64,000 nucleotides of DNA from Nitrospinaceae bacterium (GCA_029261595.1 JAJDAZ010000064.1:30854-94853), one strand, 5' to 3'. Positions 34,638 through 43,783 are shown, counted from the stretch's first letter. The notes: a model not told the origin generated them from the sequence alone. Numbers and translations: made by a program.

Positions 34638-35726
34638 TTAATTAAAAATCAATTTAATTACTTTTTCCCGGTTTGCCACTTCAATATCTTCGGGAACTTT
34701 TTGCCCCATCGTAAAATATGACAATGGAATTCGCGTCCGCAGTGAAAAATTAAACAGCGGACCAAAACTCATGCCTTCATCCATTTTGGTGAACAACACC
34801 CGGTCTATTCCAAGCGGAGAATATTGTTTGACAGACTCTTGAAATATTTTTTCCTGGGCCGTGACACTGAGCACCAATTGAGTCTCGAACTGACCCAGAT
34901 CATTGAGCATGACCTTCAATTGGTCGGGGTAAGTTCGTTCTTTGGGGCTTTTTCCAGCTGTATCGATCAAAAGAAGATCCTTATCCGCATGTTTCTGAAC
35001 AATGGCCTTGAGTTCATTACGGCTCTCTGCCGATGCCACCGGAACCTGCATGATGTCTCCAAAAATCTGCAATTGATCGACCGCTCCCGTGCGATAGGTG
35101 TCCAAAGTCACCATGGCTACTTTTTTGTTTTGCCTAAGGGCAAAGTCTGCGGCTAACTTCGCTATCGTCGTGGTTTTCCCAGCGCCGGTGGGGCCGACGA
35201 AGAGGACTATTTTTGTTCTTTTCTGATCCAGCTGAATTTCACCCTTGCAGAGCAGTACCCGTTTCATCAGGCTTTTGATTATCTGAGATTCCGATTGTGA
35301 ACCCGGCTTTCCCGCAGGTTTTTCACTACTGGCTTTCTCAATGATTTTACAGGCCAGGCGTTCACTCAAACCGCCTTCCACCAATCGGGAATAAGTTTCA
35401 AACTGATGCGGTTTCAACCCCAGGGATTGTGCGCGTTCGGTCCGGGTCAGCAAGGAAAAAATAAGTGCTTTCAGGTCCAGGTCATCTTCACTGATTAAAG
35501 AGGGTTCCGCCCTTCTGGACCGGCCTTCCCCCACAGGTTTGTCATTTTCTCCGGAAGGTTCAAAAGCGGCAGTGATTTCCACCATCCCGGCATGCCCGTC
35601 TCCTCTGGATGGGCCATCTGATTCCAGGGAACGAGTGCTGATGATTAAAGCGTCTTCTCCCAGCTCCTTCTTCACCTGGGTCAGGGCTTCGGAATAATTT
35701 TTTGCCAGGATTTTTTTAATTCGCAT
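34638..35726 (-). CDS. flhF: Flagellar biosynthesis GTPase FlhF
   Basis: The 362-residue protein has a variable N-terminal B domain, a linker, and an SRP-type NG domain. The P-loop is VGPTGAGKTTTIAKLAA (about 178-194), followed by VTLDTYRTGAVDQL and LIDTAGKSP. FlhF places new flagella at the pole together with FlhG. The start overlaps the flhA end by 11 bp, so flhA and flhF are translationally coupled. Confidence 0.96.
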   Translation of the reverse strand: MRIKKILAKNYSEALTQVKKELGEDALIISTRSLESDGPSRGDGHAGMVEITAAFEPSGENDKPVGEGRSRRAEPSLISEDDLDLKALIFSLLTRTERAQSLGLKPHQFETYSRLVEGGLSERLACKIIEKASSEKPAGKPGSQSESQIIKSLMKRVLLCKGEIQLDQKRTKIVLFVGPTGAGKTTTIAKLAADFALRQNKKVAMVTLDTYRTGAVDQLQIFGDIMQVPVASAESRNELKAIVQKHADKDLLLIDTAGKSPKERTYPDQLKVMLNDLGQFETQLVLSVTAQEKIFQESVKQYSPLGIDRVLFTKMDEGMSFGPLFNFSLRTRIPLSYFTMGQKVPEDIEVANREKVIKLIFN

Positions 35727-37803
35727 GGATACTCACCACTTCCAGGGTCTTGATTTGTACGGAAGGCGTCACCTCACTGTGCGATAAAATCACCAGGTCC
35801 GGAAGAAATCTTTCGGTGAACCGACGCAGGTGAAGCCGGATGGCCGGAGATGCCAGCAACACCGGAGACGATTCCAGCTTCGGTGCAATGGACTCCATCG
35901 AAGTTTTTAACCGGGCCAGCAGTTTTTCGGCCACACCCGGCTCCAGGGCCAGAAAAGACGCAGATTCTGTTCTTTGTATGGAACCTTCAATAATGTCTTC
36001 AATGCCCCGGTCCAGAGTCATGACCGACAATGTTCCATCGGAGGCTTGATATTGTTTGGTGATGGGCCTTGCCAGGGCCTGACGGACAAATTCAGTCAAT
36101 ACATCGGTGTCCTGAGTCGTCGGTGCAAAATCGGCCAGTTGTTCTAAAATGGTGCGAAGATCCCGAATGGAAATTTGTTCCTTCAGCAGATTCTGGAGCA
36201 CCCGTTGCACCTTACCCAGGGTCAGGAGGTTCGGAATGAGTTCTTCAATCACTTTGGGATTGGACTCCTTGAACTTGTCCAGTAATGCCTGCGCTTCCTG
36301 CCGCCCCAAAAGTTCATGGCCGTGCCGCTTGATGGTTTCCTTGATATGAGTGGTGATGACCGTCGCGGGATCTACCACGGTGTACCCGGCAATTTGCGCT
36401 TCCTGCTTGGCGCTCACCGGGACCCAGACCGCAGGCAGTCCGAAGGTCGGTTCCTTTGTCTTGATCCCCTCGATTTCCTTTTGGGAATCTCCAGGGTTCA
36501 TGGCCAGAAGACGACCCATCATCACCATTCCGTGGGCCACCTCCACCCCTTTGAGCACAATGGAGTAGTCGCTTGGTTTTAATTGCAGGTTGTCTCGAAT
36601 ATGAAGCGGCGGAACGATGAACCCCATCTCCAGGGCAAATTGCCTGCGAATGGATTTGATGCGATCCAAAAGCTCGCCGTTGCGATCCGCATCGACCAGA
36701 GGAATCAATTCATACCCCACTTCCAATTCCATGACATCCAAAGGCAGGATGGACTCCACTCGTTCAGGCACCGGAGCCCTGGATTCATCATCCAGTTTTT
36801 TAAGGTTTTTCGTTTCCTCTGTCTGTATATCCCGGAGGCGGTAAAAAGCAATGCCCCCGGTGAGGACGCTCAATAGAAAAAATGGGAAATGCGGCAGTCC
36901 GGGAATCAATCCGAAGAAAAACAAGGCGACCGAAGCGATCACGAATGCGTAGGGTTGATTGAGAAGCTGACCCACGAGCTCCATCGGCATGTTTTTATCG
37001 GAAACGGCCCGCGTGACCACAAGACCGGCGGCGGTGGAAATCACCAGAGCGGGCAATTGAGAAACCAGTCCGTCGCCAATCGTCAGCAGGGTATAAATCT
37101 GAGCCGCTTCCCCCACTTCCATGTCCTGTTGAAACACGCCAATGCTGAATCCGCCGATAATATTAATGAGGGTGATTAATATTCCGGCAATGGCGTCCCC
37201 GCGCACAAACCGGATGGCGCCATCCATCGACCCATAGAAATCAGCCTCTCTTTCCAGATTCTGCCGACGCGTCCGGGCATCCTGATCGGTAATGATCCCG
37301 GCATTCAAGTCGGCGTCGATGCTCATCTGTTTTCCTGGAATCGCGTCCAGGGTAAAGCGGGCGGCCACTTCTGAAGTCCTCACCGTACCCTTGGTGATGA
37401 CGATGAAATTGATCAAAACCAGAATGATAAAAATAACCGTCCCCACTATATAGTTTCCGCCCACCACAAATGAACCAAACGACTGGATCACTTGTCCCGC
37501 CGCGTCAGGGCCCTCACTGCCATGCAATAAAATGATGCGGGTGGAGGCGACGTTGAGCGACAAACGTAAAAGAGTCACGACCAGGAGGAGCGAAGGAAAA
37601 ATGGAGAACTCCAGCGGGGCCAGCATGAAAATAGAAACCAGTAAAATTATGATCGCAAACGTCAGGCTGAACGAAAGCAAAATATCCAGAGCGAAGGGAG
37701 GAATCGGCATGACCATAACGGCCATGATAATCATCACTCCGATGGCGACGGATAATTCCTGAGGTCTGTCAAACACCGCTTTAAAGATACTTGTTTGTGC
37801 CAT
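35716..37803 (-). CDS. flhA: Flagellar export apparatus protein FlhA
   Basis: The 695-residue protein has eight predicted membrane helices in its first ~320 residues with the FHIPEP-like signature (GAMKFVRGDA-type stretch DGAIRFVRGDAIAGI near 197), and a large soluble C-domain that binds export chaperones. Length and order are standard for flagellar FlhA, and the neighbours flhB and flhF exclude an injectisome homologue. It forms the nonameric export gate ring. Confidence 0.97.
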   Translation of the reverse strand: MAQTSIFKAVFDRPQELSVAIGVMIIMAVMVMPIPPFALDILLSFSLTFAIIILLVSIFMLAPLEFSIFPSLLLVVTLLRLSLNVASTRIILLHGSEGPDAAGQVIQSFGSFVVGGNYIVGTVIFIILVLINFIVITKGTVRTSEVAARFTLDAIPGKQMSIDADLNAGIITDQDARTRRQNLEREADFYGSMDGAIRFVRGDAIAGILITLINIIGGFSIGVFQQDMEVGEAAQIYTLLTIGDGLVSQLPALVISTAAGLVVTRAVSDKNMPMELVGQLLNQPYAFVIASVALFFFGLIPGLPHFPFFLLSVLTGGIAFYRLRDIQTEETKNLKKLDDESRAPVPERVESILPLDVMELEVGYELIPLVDADRNGELLDRIKSIRRQFALEMGFIVPPLHIRDNLQLKPSDYSIVLKGVEVAHGMVMMGRLLAMNPGDSQKEIEGIKTKEPTFGLPAVWVPVSAKQEAQIAGYTVVDPATVITTHIKETIKRHGHELLGRQEAQALLDKFKESNPKVIEELIPNLLTLGKVQRVLQNLLKEQISIRDLRTILEQLADFAPTTQDTDVLTEFVRQALARPITKQYQASDGTLSVMTLDRGIEDIIEGSIQRTESASFLALEPGVAEKLLARLKTSMESIAPKLESSPVLLASPAIRLHLRRFTERFLPDLVILSHSEVTPSVQIKTLEVVSIHAN

Positions 37804-37857
37804 GATTTACAGGATCAAGTTTTCAAGAATTAATATGCAATCTAAAATCCCCCCGGA

Positions 37858-38931
37858 CTAAAGGGGACTTTTGCCCTTCAGGCGATAAACGTAAGCCAGA
37901 ATTTCCGCCACGGCTTTATAAAGACTGGCGGGAATCAATTGCCCCACTTCCACGGTCTTGTGCAGGACACGCGCCAGAGGTTTGTCCTCCACAAGGGGAA
38001 TATCATATTCTTCCGCCAATGAACGTATTTTTTCCGCAATGGCTCCGGCCCCCTTGGCCACCAGAATCGGGGCCGCATATTTGTCGACATCATATTTGAT
38101 GGCCACGGCAATGTGGGTCGGGTTGGTCACCACAACATCCGCTTCGGGCACGGCACTCATCATGCGCCTGCGAGCCATTTCCATTTGAACCTGGCGGATT
38201 CTTTGTTTGACCTGAGGGTTGCCGTCGGTTTCCTTGCGCTCTTCTTTAACCTCATGCTTGGTCATGCGCAGGTTTTCCATATAGGTGAATCTTTGAAACG
38301 CATAATCAATGGCGGCCAGAAAAATCATGACCACCAATACCTTGAACATGATTTCCAGGGACACCTTCCCCATGAACACAAGTATCTGGCCCACGTCAAA
38401 ATCCATTAAAGGGGGGATCTCATTCCAATGGCCCTTGATGGTCTGATAGGAAATAACCGAAACGATTACAATTTTGAAAATTGATTTCCAAAGTTCATTC
38501 AAGGAGTTTTTGGAAAATATCCTCCCGATTCCCTTGAGCGGATTCAGTTTATTGAATTTGGGGATCAGAGGATGCGTGGAAACTTTCAACCCCCGCGTCT
38601 GAATGAGGTTTGAGATGACTCCGGCAAACATGATCGAGAGAAGAATGGGACTCAAGATAAGGAACGTGTTTTTCATGACCAGAACCAGAACCCGGAACAG
38701 TTCCTCCGTGGACAAATTCAACGTGTGCATCTCACTCAGGATGGCCCGCCAAAGGGACATCATTTGCAGGGGCCCGTGTTGCCCCACAAGAAAAAAAGAA
38801 AGGATGGCCGCCATAAGAATGACCGACGAGGTCATCTCCTTGCTGAGGGCAAAGTTGCCTTTCTCTTCCGCGTCGGTGATCCGTTTGGCCGAGGCCTCTT
38901 CAGTTTTTTGATCTTTACTTTCTTCTGCCAT
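37858..38931 (-). CDS. flhB: Flagellar export specificity switch protein FlhB
   Basis: The 357-residue protein has four membrane helices in its first ~215 residues and a cytoplasmic domain with the self-cleaving N270-P-T-H motif (VVVTNPTHIAVAI). The motif is intact, so autocleavage and the switch from hook to filament export should occur. It sits between fliR and flhA in the export-gate block. Confidence 0.97.
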   Translation of the reverse strand: MAEESKDQKTEEASAKRITDAEEKGNFALSKEMTSSVILMAAILSFFLVGQHGPLQMMSLWRAILSEMHTLNLSTEELFRVLVLVMKNTFLILSPILLSIMFAGVISNLIQTRGLKVSTHPLIPKFNKLNPLKGIGRIFSKNSLNELWKSIFKIVIVSVISYQTIKGHWNEIPPLMDFDVGQILVFMGKVSLEIMFKVLVVMIFLAAIDYAFQRFTYMENLRMTKHEVKEERKETDGNPQVKQRIRQVQMEMARRRMMSAVPEADVVVTNPTHIAVAIKYDVDKYAAPILVAKGAGAIAEKIRSLAEEYDIPLVEDKPLARVLHKTVEVGQLIPASLYKAVAEILAYVYRLKGKSPL

Positions 38932-38955
38932 ATTTCTCTTTCAAAGAGAGGGACG

Positions 38956-39732
38956 CTAAAAAGAACCCATCAAGCCAGCCAGCCTGGAGGGTAATTCTGA
39001 AATCTGATTTTGCAAAATAAGGCTGAAAAACGGCATGGCCAGAGCGACCATCAGTAATCCAACGCCGATTTGCAGGGGAAAACCAACAATAAAAACGTTC
39101 ATCTGCGGAACGGTTCTTGCTACCAGCCCCAGCCCCACGCTCAGGAAAAATAAGATCGCCATGATGGGCGCGGCGATTTTGACCGCGATTAAAAACATCG
39201 ACGAAAAATACCTGAGAATAAGTTCCGGCGTCACATTGGAAAAATCAACTTCCGCCAGATTGATCAATTCAAAGCTTTGCACGATGGCGCCGATGATAAA
39301 ATGATGGGCATCGGCAGCCAGAAAAATCAGCACCGCAAGAATATTCTGAAATTGAGCGGTGATGGATACCTGAGCCTGGGTCTGAGGATCGATCACGTTG
39401 ACCACTCCAAATCCCATTTGAAAATCCACGATGGTCCCCGCAACCTGTACCGCAGTGAATATGAGACGAACCGCAAAAGCGATCGCCAGGCCAATGGCCG
39501 CATCGGTGGAGATATGAATCGCCAGTTCGAATAATCCCCTGGGCGCGGGCAAGGTTTCTATCGGGACCATCGGAAAAACCAGAATGCTGAATACCAGAGC
39601 CAACCCGACTTTTAGCTTGGCTTGAATCTGGGCGCTGCCCAAAATGGGTGCAAACAAAATGATCGCCGTCACTCTTGAAAATATAAACAGCAGGGATTCG
39701 ATTTGTGAATAATTGAAATTCAGAATATCCAT
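38956..39732 (-). CDS. fliR: Flagellar export gate protein FliR
   Basis: The 258-residue integral membrane protein has six or more hydrophobic helices and the FliR/SpaR/YscT-type pattern (FSRVTAIILFAPILGSAQIQ near 18-37). Its ATG overlaps the fliQ stop by one base (TAATG). With FliP and FliQ it forms the helical export gate. Confidence 0.95.
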   Translation of the reverse strand: MDILNFNYSQIESLLFIFSRVTAIILFAPILGSAQIQAKLKVGLALVFSILVFPMVPIETLPAPRGLFELAIHISTDAAIGLAIAFAVRLIFTAVQVAGTIVDFQMGFGVVNVIDPQTQAQVSITAQFQNILAVLIFLAADAHHFIIGAIVQSFELINLAEVDFSNVTPELILRYFSSMFLIAVKIAAPIMAILFFLSVGLGLVARTVPQMNVFIVGFPLQIGVGLLMVALAMPFFSLILQNQISELPSRLAGLMGSF

Positions 39733-40001
39733 TACTGGATGTATTCAGGAAAATTGATCAAAATATTTGAGGTGAAACTAAGCATCGTCTGCAACAGCCA
39801 GGGGAAAAAAAGGATCATCGCCAAAAAAACCGCCAGGATCTTTGGAATGAAGGTCAAGGTCAATTCCTGAATCGAAGTGACCGCCTGGAATATGGAAACC
39901 AGAAGGCCCGTCACCAGACCAAAACCCAGCATGGGAGCCGACAACATCAAGGTGGTCTTCATGCTTTCCATGGCAAAATCGATGATAAATGACTGGGTCA
40001 T
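39732..40001 (-). CDS. fliQ: Flagellar export gate protein FliQ
   Basis: The 89-residue protein has two membrane helices separated by a short loop, the standard FliQ size. The motif GLLVSIFQAVTSIQELTLTFIPK is the family core (given here by its centre QAVTSIQELTLTFIPK). It overlaps fliR by one base and follows fliP by 10 bp. Confidence 0.96.
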   Translation of the reverse strand: MTQSFIIDFAMESMKTTLMLSAPMLGFGLVTGLLVSIFQAVTSIQELTLTFIPKILAVFLAMILFFPWLLQTMLSFTSNILINFPEYIQ

Positions 40002-40011
40002 GGTGGCCTTT

Positions 40012-40776
40012 CTAACTGAAACTTTTCATTAAGGAACCCACCGTCAGGTACCATCCGTCCACCATGACAAACAGCATGAGTTTGAACGGCAGGGATATCA
40101 GCACGGGCGGAAGCATCATCATGCCCATCGACAACAAAATACTGGCAACCACCATGTCCAGAATCAGAAACGGGATGTAAATCAGAAATCCTATCTGAAA
40201 CGCGGTTTTCAATTCACTGATGATGAACGCAGGGATCAGAGTCCGCATGGAGACCTCCTCCGCACTTTCCGGCCTGGCTCCACTGACCAGGTTGACGAAA
40301 AGAGATAAATCTTTTTCCCTGGTTTGTTTGACCATGAACTGTTTCAAGGGGATTTCCGCCTGTTTCAAGGCATCCATCTGAGATAATTCTTCCGCCAGAT
40401 AGGGTTGCAACGCCCGTTCGTTGATCTCGGACCATATGGGGCTCATCACGAACAGTGTCAAAAACAGACCGAGCCCCACCAGCACCTGAGTTGGCGGCGT
40501 TTGCTGGGTGCCCATCGCCTGACGTAGAAAGGAAAGCACGATGATGATCCTGGAAAACGCCGTGGTCATGATTAGAATCGAGGGCGCAAGGGCTAAAACG
40601 GTGAGCAGGATAAGAATCTGCAGAGCGCTGGATATTTTGGCGGGCTCGTCGGTATCGTCGACCCCGAACTGAATGGTTGGAAACGGGATGGCCCACCCGT
40701 TGGCGAACGGCCACACCAGGGTGAGACCCAGAAAAACCGCCAGAAGAATTAAGATCCACCGGATTCTTTGATTCAT
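40012..40776 (-). CDS. fliP: Flagellar export gate protein FliP
   Basis: The 254-residue protein has an N-terminal signal/membrane segment and four further helices. The core LSFLRQAMGTQQTPPTQVLVG (shown in part as LRQAMGTQQTPPTQVL) is characteristic of flagellar FliP. The ATG overlaps the fliO stop by 4 bp. It forms the FliP5Q4R1 gate. Confidence 0.97.
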   Translation of the reverse strand: MNQRIRWILILLAVFLGLTLVWPFANGWAIPFPTIQFGVDDTDEPAKISSALQILILLTVLALAPSILIMTTAFSRIIIVLSFLRQAMGTQQTPPTQVLVGLGLFLTLFVMSPIWSEINERALQPYLAEELSQMDALKQAEIPLKQFMVKQTREKDLSLFVNLVSGARPESAEEVSMRTLIPAFIISELKTAFQIGFLIYIPFLILDMVVASILLSMGMMMLPPVLISLPFKLMLFVMVDGWYLTVGSLMKSFS

Positions 40777-41945
40777 GACGTTTTAAGTTTTCTGGTGCTT
40801 TTGCGGATCAACCCGGCCACTTCCTCCACCGACTTTTCTTTTTCAGTGGAAGTTTTGGAAAACTGCTTGAGGTAATTGGCGAATGCCCCTTCGAGCCGGG
40901 TTTTCGGTTCGGCATTATCCTGGGCGCGGTCATTGTTTTTACCGGAATTCCAGAAACCTCCCACACTCATGTCTTTCCGGGAGGCTTTGATCTCTTCAAT
41001 TTTGTCTTTATCCTGAATTTGCGTTAGGAGGGAAATATTGTCATTGGAAATTCCCAGAACCAGCACTTCGCCCGCCACTTCCACCATCACAATGCTTTTC
41101 TTGGGTCCCAGAAATCCGGAGCCCAGCACACGCACGAATTTCTCATTGCCGCCAAACAGGGTATTTTTCAAAACGTATTTTTTGAAAACAAAAAATATCA
41201 AAAAAATGAGGGCCAACACCAGCGCAAACATGGCGAAAGTCCTAACCGTAATGGCCACCGGGTCCAGAGGTTTGTTTGCATTGAACCCATTGCTCTCATC
41301 CATCCGCGCGGCAGGCGCCGTCGGAATCCTCGCTTCAGGAGATTTGTTCGCAATTTGTTTCAATAAAAAATTTCCGCCACTTTCCGTTGCCCAAGGCTTC
41401 GCAATATTTGATACTGAAATTTCTTCCTCAGGAACCGGGGTTTGTCCATTCACCAGCTCTTCACTTAGCTTTTCATTGGAGTCGATCCGGCTTGCGGCCC
41501 TGGCCAGAAACTCGCTCAACAAATCCTCTCCTTTTTTAAATATATGGACCACCAAAGATCGCCCCTGGTCCTCTACCTGAAAATTCTCCTTGAGAAAAGG
41601 AAGTTTTTCGCCGAGCACAAATTGCACCCGAAGGGTGGTCGCATTTAACTGGGAAGCAAAAATTTGCGGAATCCGGGAATCCCCGGTATAGAAAAAACGT
41701 TTCTTCGGCCTGACAGAAGCCTGGGGAATGTCGATTCGAACGGATGTATTGCTGAAGAGCGGTTCGGCGGGGTTCACCACCGGGCTGTCAAATTCAAAGC
41801 GGACGGTCAATCCCCTCTCGCTTAAATCTGAAGAAACATTCTGCAAAACATTTTTTGCGAAAGCCTCCGCCGATAACCCTTTGATCGAACCGACCAAAAT
41901 CAGCAGGATTAGAATCCACTTCATCCAATGGGTTTGTTTGTGCAT
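40773..41945 (-). CDS. fliO: FliO-type flagellar protein with N-terminal AMIN-like domain
   Basis: The frame is open to a TTG at 41984; the ATG at 41945 is chosen (390 residues). A signal-like hydrophobic segment (about 7-25) is followed by an AMIN-like beta-rich region (about 33-142: LTVRFEFDSPVV, TSVRIDIPQAS, TLRVQFVLGE, RSLVVHIFKK). After a linker, one membrane helix (about 235-253) and a FliO cytoplasmic region (KFVRVLGSGFLGPKKSI, VLVLGISNDNISLL) close the protein. Typical FliO is about 100-150 residues, so this is three times as long. FliO helps FliP complex assembly; an exported AMIN domain could tie it to peptidoglycan. It is first after a 475-bp break following fliN. Confidence 0.82.
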   Translation of the reverse strand: MHKQTHWMKWILILLILVGSIKGLSAEAFAKNVLQNVSSDLSERGLTVRFEFDSPVVNPAEPLFSNTSVRIDIPQASVRPKKRFFYTGDSRIPQIFASQLNATTLRVQFVLGEKLPFLKENFQVEDQGRSLVVHIFKKGEDLLSEFLARAASRIDSNEKLSEELVNGQTPVPEEEISVSNIAKPWATESGGNFLLKQIANKSPEARIPTAPAARMDESNGFNANKPLDPVAITVRTFAMFALVLALIFLIFFVFKKYVLKNTLFGGNEKFVRVLGSGFLGPKKSIVMVEVAGEVLVLGISNDNISLLTQIQDKDKIEEIKASRKDMSVGGFWNSGKNNDRAQDNAEPKTRLEGAFANYLKQFSKTSTEKEKSVEEVAGLIRKSTRKLKTS

Positions 41946-41966
41946 GATCCAAGGTCTGCCGGTTAA

Positions 41967-42284
41967 ATGCTTCTGGGGTGTCAAAAAAAACTCAAAAAAC
42001 TCCTTAAATATTCAATTTGCAAGGCTTATACCGAACTGGCAGAGAATTCGAGCGATGCGATTCGCGTGATTGTCGAATCCCAATTAGTACATAAAAATCA
42101 GATAGTTTTACAAGGCGAGGAACCGGATATATTTATTGACCGGGTGGTGGGTTTTTCAGGAAGCTATTTTATTCTCTTAAAAGGACGGGATTATGACGTG
42201 CGCCCGCTACGCGGGAGGAAGCTTGGGCCTGATGCTACGCGAGGCCCTGAGAAAATTGTTAGGATGAGAAATTGGCACTTGTGA
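41967..42284 (+). CDS. Uncertain small ORF antisense to the flagellar operon
   Basis: This 105-codon frame starts opposite the fliO 5' end. Its middle (VIVESQLVHKNQIVLQGEE, DIFIDRVVGFSGSYFILLKG) reads like protein and the codon use is not absurd, but there is no recognisable family, no Shine-Dalgarno, and its tail runs into the repeat region. I give it low weight; it may be chance or a remnant. Confidence 0.25.
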   Translation: MLLGCQKKLKKLLKYSICKAYTELAENSSDAIRVIVESQLVHKNQIVLQGEEPDIFIDRVVGFSGSYFILLKGRDYDVRPLRGRKLGPDATRGPEKIVRMRNWHL

Positions 42285-42319
42285 TATTTCACCCCTGCCT
42301 TCATGCCCCGTAGGGGTAT
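42278..42319 (+). repeat. Dispersed repeat, half-unit tandem to copy B
   Basis: CTTGTGATATTTC followed by CTTCATGCCCCGTAGGGGTAT repeats the first ~42 bp of the adjoining copy B (TGTGATATTCG, CTTCATGCCCCGTAGGGGTA) almost exactly. This gives a tandem pair with a period of 42 bp. Confidence 0.75.
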
Positions 42320-42419
42320 GTGATATTCGACCTTTGCCTTCATGCCCCGTAGGGGTAAAGCAGGATATTATCAGCTATAAATCCATCGTACGTCAATATT
42401 GGGTCCAGCGTCACGCTGG
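42320..42419 (+). repeat. Dispersed ~100-bp repeat, full copy B (3' of fliN)
   Basis: The blocks GTGATATTCG, CTTCATGCCCCGTAGGGG, AGCTATAAATCCATCGTACG and the palindrome CCAGCGTCACGCTGG match copy A (16296-16398, inverted) in order and spacing. The repeat abuts the fliN stop, but is inverted relative to fliN, whereas copy A follows the motB strand. Confidence 0.75.
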
Positions 42420-42420
42420 T

Positions 42421-42798
42421 TTAAGAGAGGGACTGCACTCTTTCCATGGGAGATATAATGTCTGTCAATCGAACACCGAATTTTTCATTGACCACCACAA
42501 CTTCGCCCCGGGCCACCAGTTTTTGATTGACCAGAACTTCGAGAGGTTCCCCCACCATTTTGGTCAATTCCACCACGGACCCCTGCCCCAGTTGTAGCAG
42601 ATCATTGATCAACATTTTGTTACGCCCCAGTTCCACGGTGACCGTCAGGGGAATATCAAGGATCAAATCCAGGCTTTTGTTAACCGTATCCTCCTGCTCT
42701 TCCTGACCTTCGGTTTCCTCTCCGGCATTGACAGCCTCTTCAGAACCTTCCAGATCTGTTGCTGAATTTTCACTTTCCTTGCCTGAGTCTTCTGCCAT
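42421..42798 (-). CDS. fliN: Flagellar motor switch protein FliN
   Basis: The 125-residue protein has an acidic, disordered N-terminus (about 1-40) and a C-terminal SpoA domain (about 45-125): LDIPLTVTVELGRNKM, LGQGSVVELTKMVGEPLEV and EVVVVNEKFGVRLTDI. This is the standard FliN layout. It begins 4 bp after fliM. It forms the lower C-ring with FliM and FliG. Confidence 0.95.
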   Translation of the reverse strand: MAEDSGKESENSATDLEGSEEAVNAGEETEGQEEQEDTVNKSLDLILDIPLTVTVELGRNKMLINDLLQLGQGSVVELTKMVGEPLEVLVNQKLVARGEVVVVNEKFGVRLTDIISPMERVQSLS

Positions 42799-42802
42799 CA
42801 GT

Positions 42803-43783
42803 CTATTTCTCCCTATCTATGATTTCCGAGATCTGTACTGCTTTATTTCCTTTGGAGGAGCCCGGAAACCCCATCAATTTTGGAATGCCTTCTATTTTTA
42901 ATACCAGGGGATCGCTGGCATCCCCTCTCAACATCACTGTGTCCCCGACCTTGAATTTGAGCAGTTCTGAAGGAGTGATCTCCGTGGTCCCTAATTCTGC
43001 AACCGTTTCCACTTCCGTCAGGAGCAATTCCGTGCGCAACCGTTTGACCCAGACCTGGTCCACTTCCATTTCTTCACTTTGAAACTGGGCTTTCAGTTTT
43101 GGCAGGACCGGTTCGATGGATGCAAAGGGAAGACAGATCGTCAAGGCTCCGGAGATGGTCTCCATTTCAATATCAAACTGCAATACCAGAACCACGTCCG
43201 ACGGGGGAACGATGGCGGCAAATTGTGGGTTGACCTCGGAGCGAACATAGGTGTTGGTCACCGGATGCACGGGCTTCCAGGCTTTTTCAAGATCTTCGAG
43301 CGCCGCGAGAACCACATTTTTGATCATGCGGATTTCAATGGTGCTGAAATCCCGCCCGGTGATTTTCGCCGCCGTACTTCCGGTTCCGCCAAAAAAATTA
43401 TCCACAACCGAGAAAACCAGTTTGCTTTCGATCACCATCAACCCATGTCCCCTGAAGGGTTCCATTCGAAAAATGTGAAGACTCGAAGGAACGGGAAGGG
43501 AGCGCAGAAATTCTCCAAATTTTATGGAGTCTGTGGAAACAACGCTCACATCCGCAGATTTTCTCATCAGGGATGAAAATGTGGTGCGGAACAAACGGGA
43601 AAACATCGAGTTGATGATATCCAGGGTGGGAAGCCGGCCACGGATAATTTTTTCCTGGCTGGTAAGATCGTAGGGTACAACGCCCTCGTCTTCCTCCGGC
43701 TCATCGGTCTCGGTTTCTACTTCGCCATCGCCTACGCCCCTTAACAAGGCATCGACTTCCCCTTGTGATAAAACTTCACTCAT
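42803..43783 (-). CDS. fliM: Flagellar motor switch protein FliM
   Basis: The 326-residue protein begins with MSEVLSQGEVDALL, the CheY-binding N-terminal element, continues with a CheC-like middle domain (about 45-240; FGEFLRSLPVPSS, GTGSTAAKITGRDFSTIE) and ends with a SpoA domain (about 250-320). It is the rotor element that receives CheY-P. No CheY or other chemotaxis gene is in the window. It is 93 bp downstream of fliL. Confidence 0.96.
   Translation of the reverse strand: MSEVLSQGEVDALLRGVGDGEVETETDEPEEDEGVVPYDLTSQEKIIRGRLPTLDIINSMFSRLFRTTFSSLMRKSADVSVVSTDSIKFGEFLRSLPVPSSLHIFRMEPFRGHGLMVIESKLVFSVVDNFFGGTGSTAAKITGRDFSTIEIRMIKNVVLAALEDLEKAWKPVHPVTNTYVRSEVNPQFAAIVPPSDVVLVLQFDIEMETISGALTICLPFASIEPVLPKLKAQFQSEEMEVDQVWVKRLRTELLLTEVETVAELGTTEITPSELLKFKVGDTVMLRGDASDPLVLKIEGIPKLMGFPGSSKGNKAVQISEIIDREK

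Larger units (their letters stand above)
41946..42420. other. Break inside the flagellar cluster between fliN and fliO
   Basis: This 475-bp stretch separates two genes that are adjacent in most genomes. It holds a plus-strand ORF of uncertain reality (41967-42284) and the dispersed repeat (42278-42419). Any promoter for fliO-P-Q-R and flhB-A would have to lie here, but I recognise none. Confidence 0.6.
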
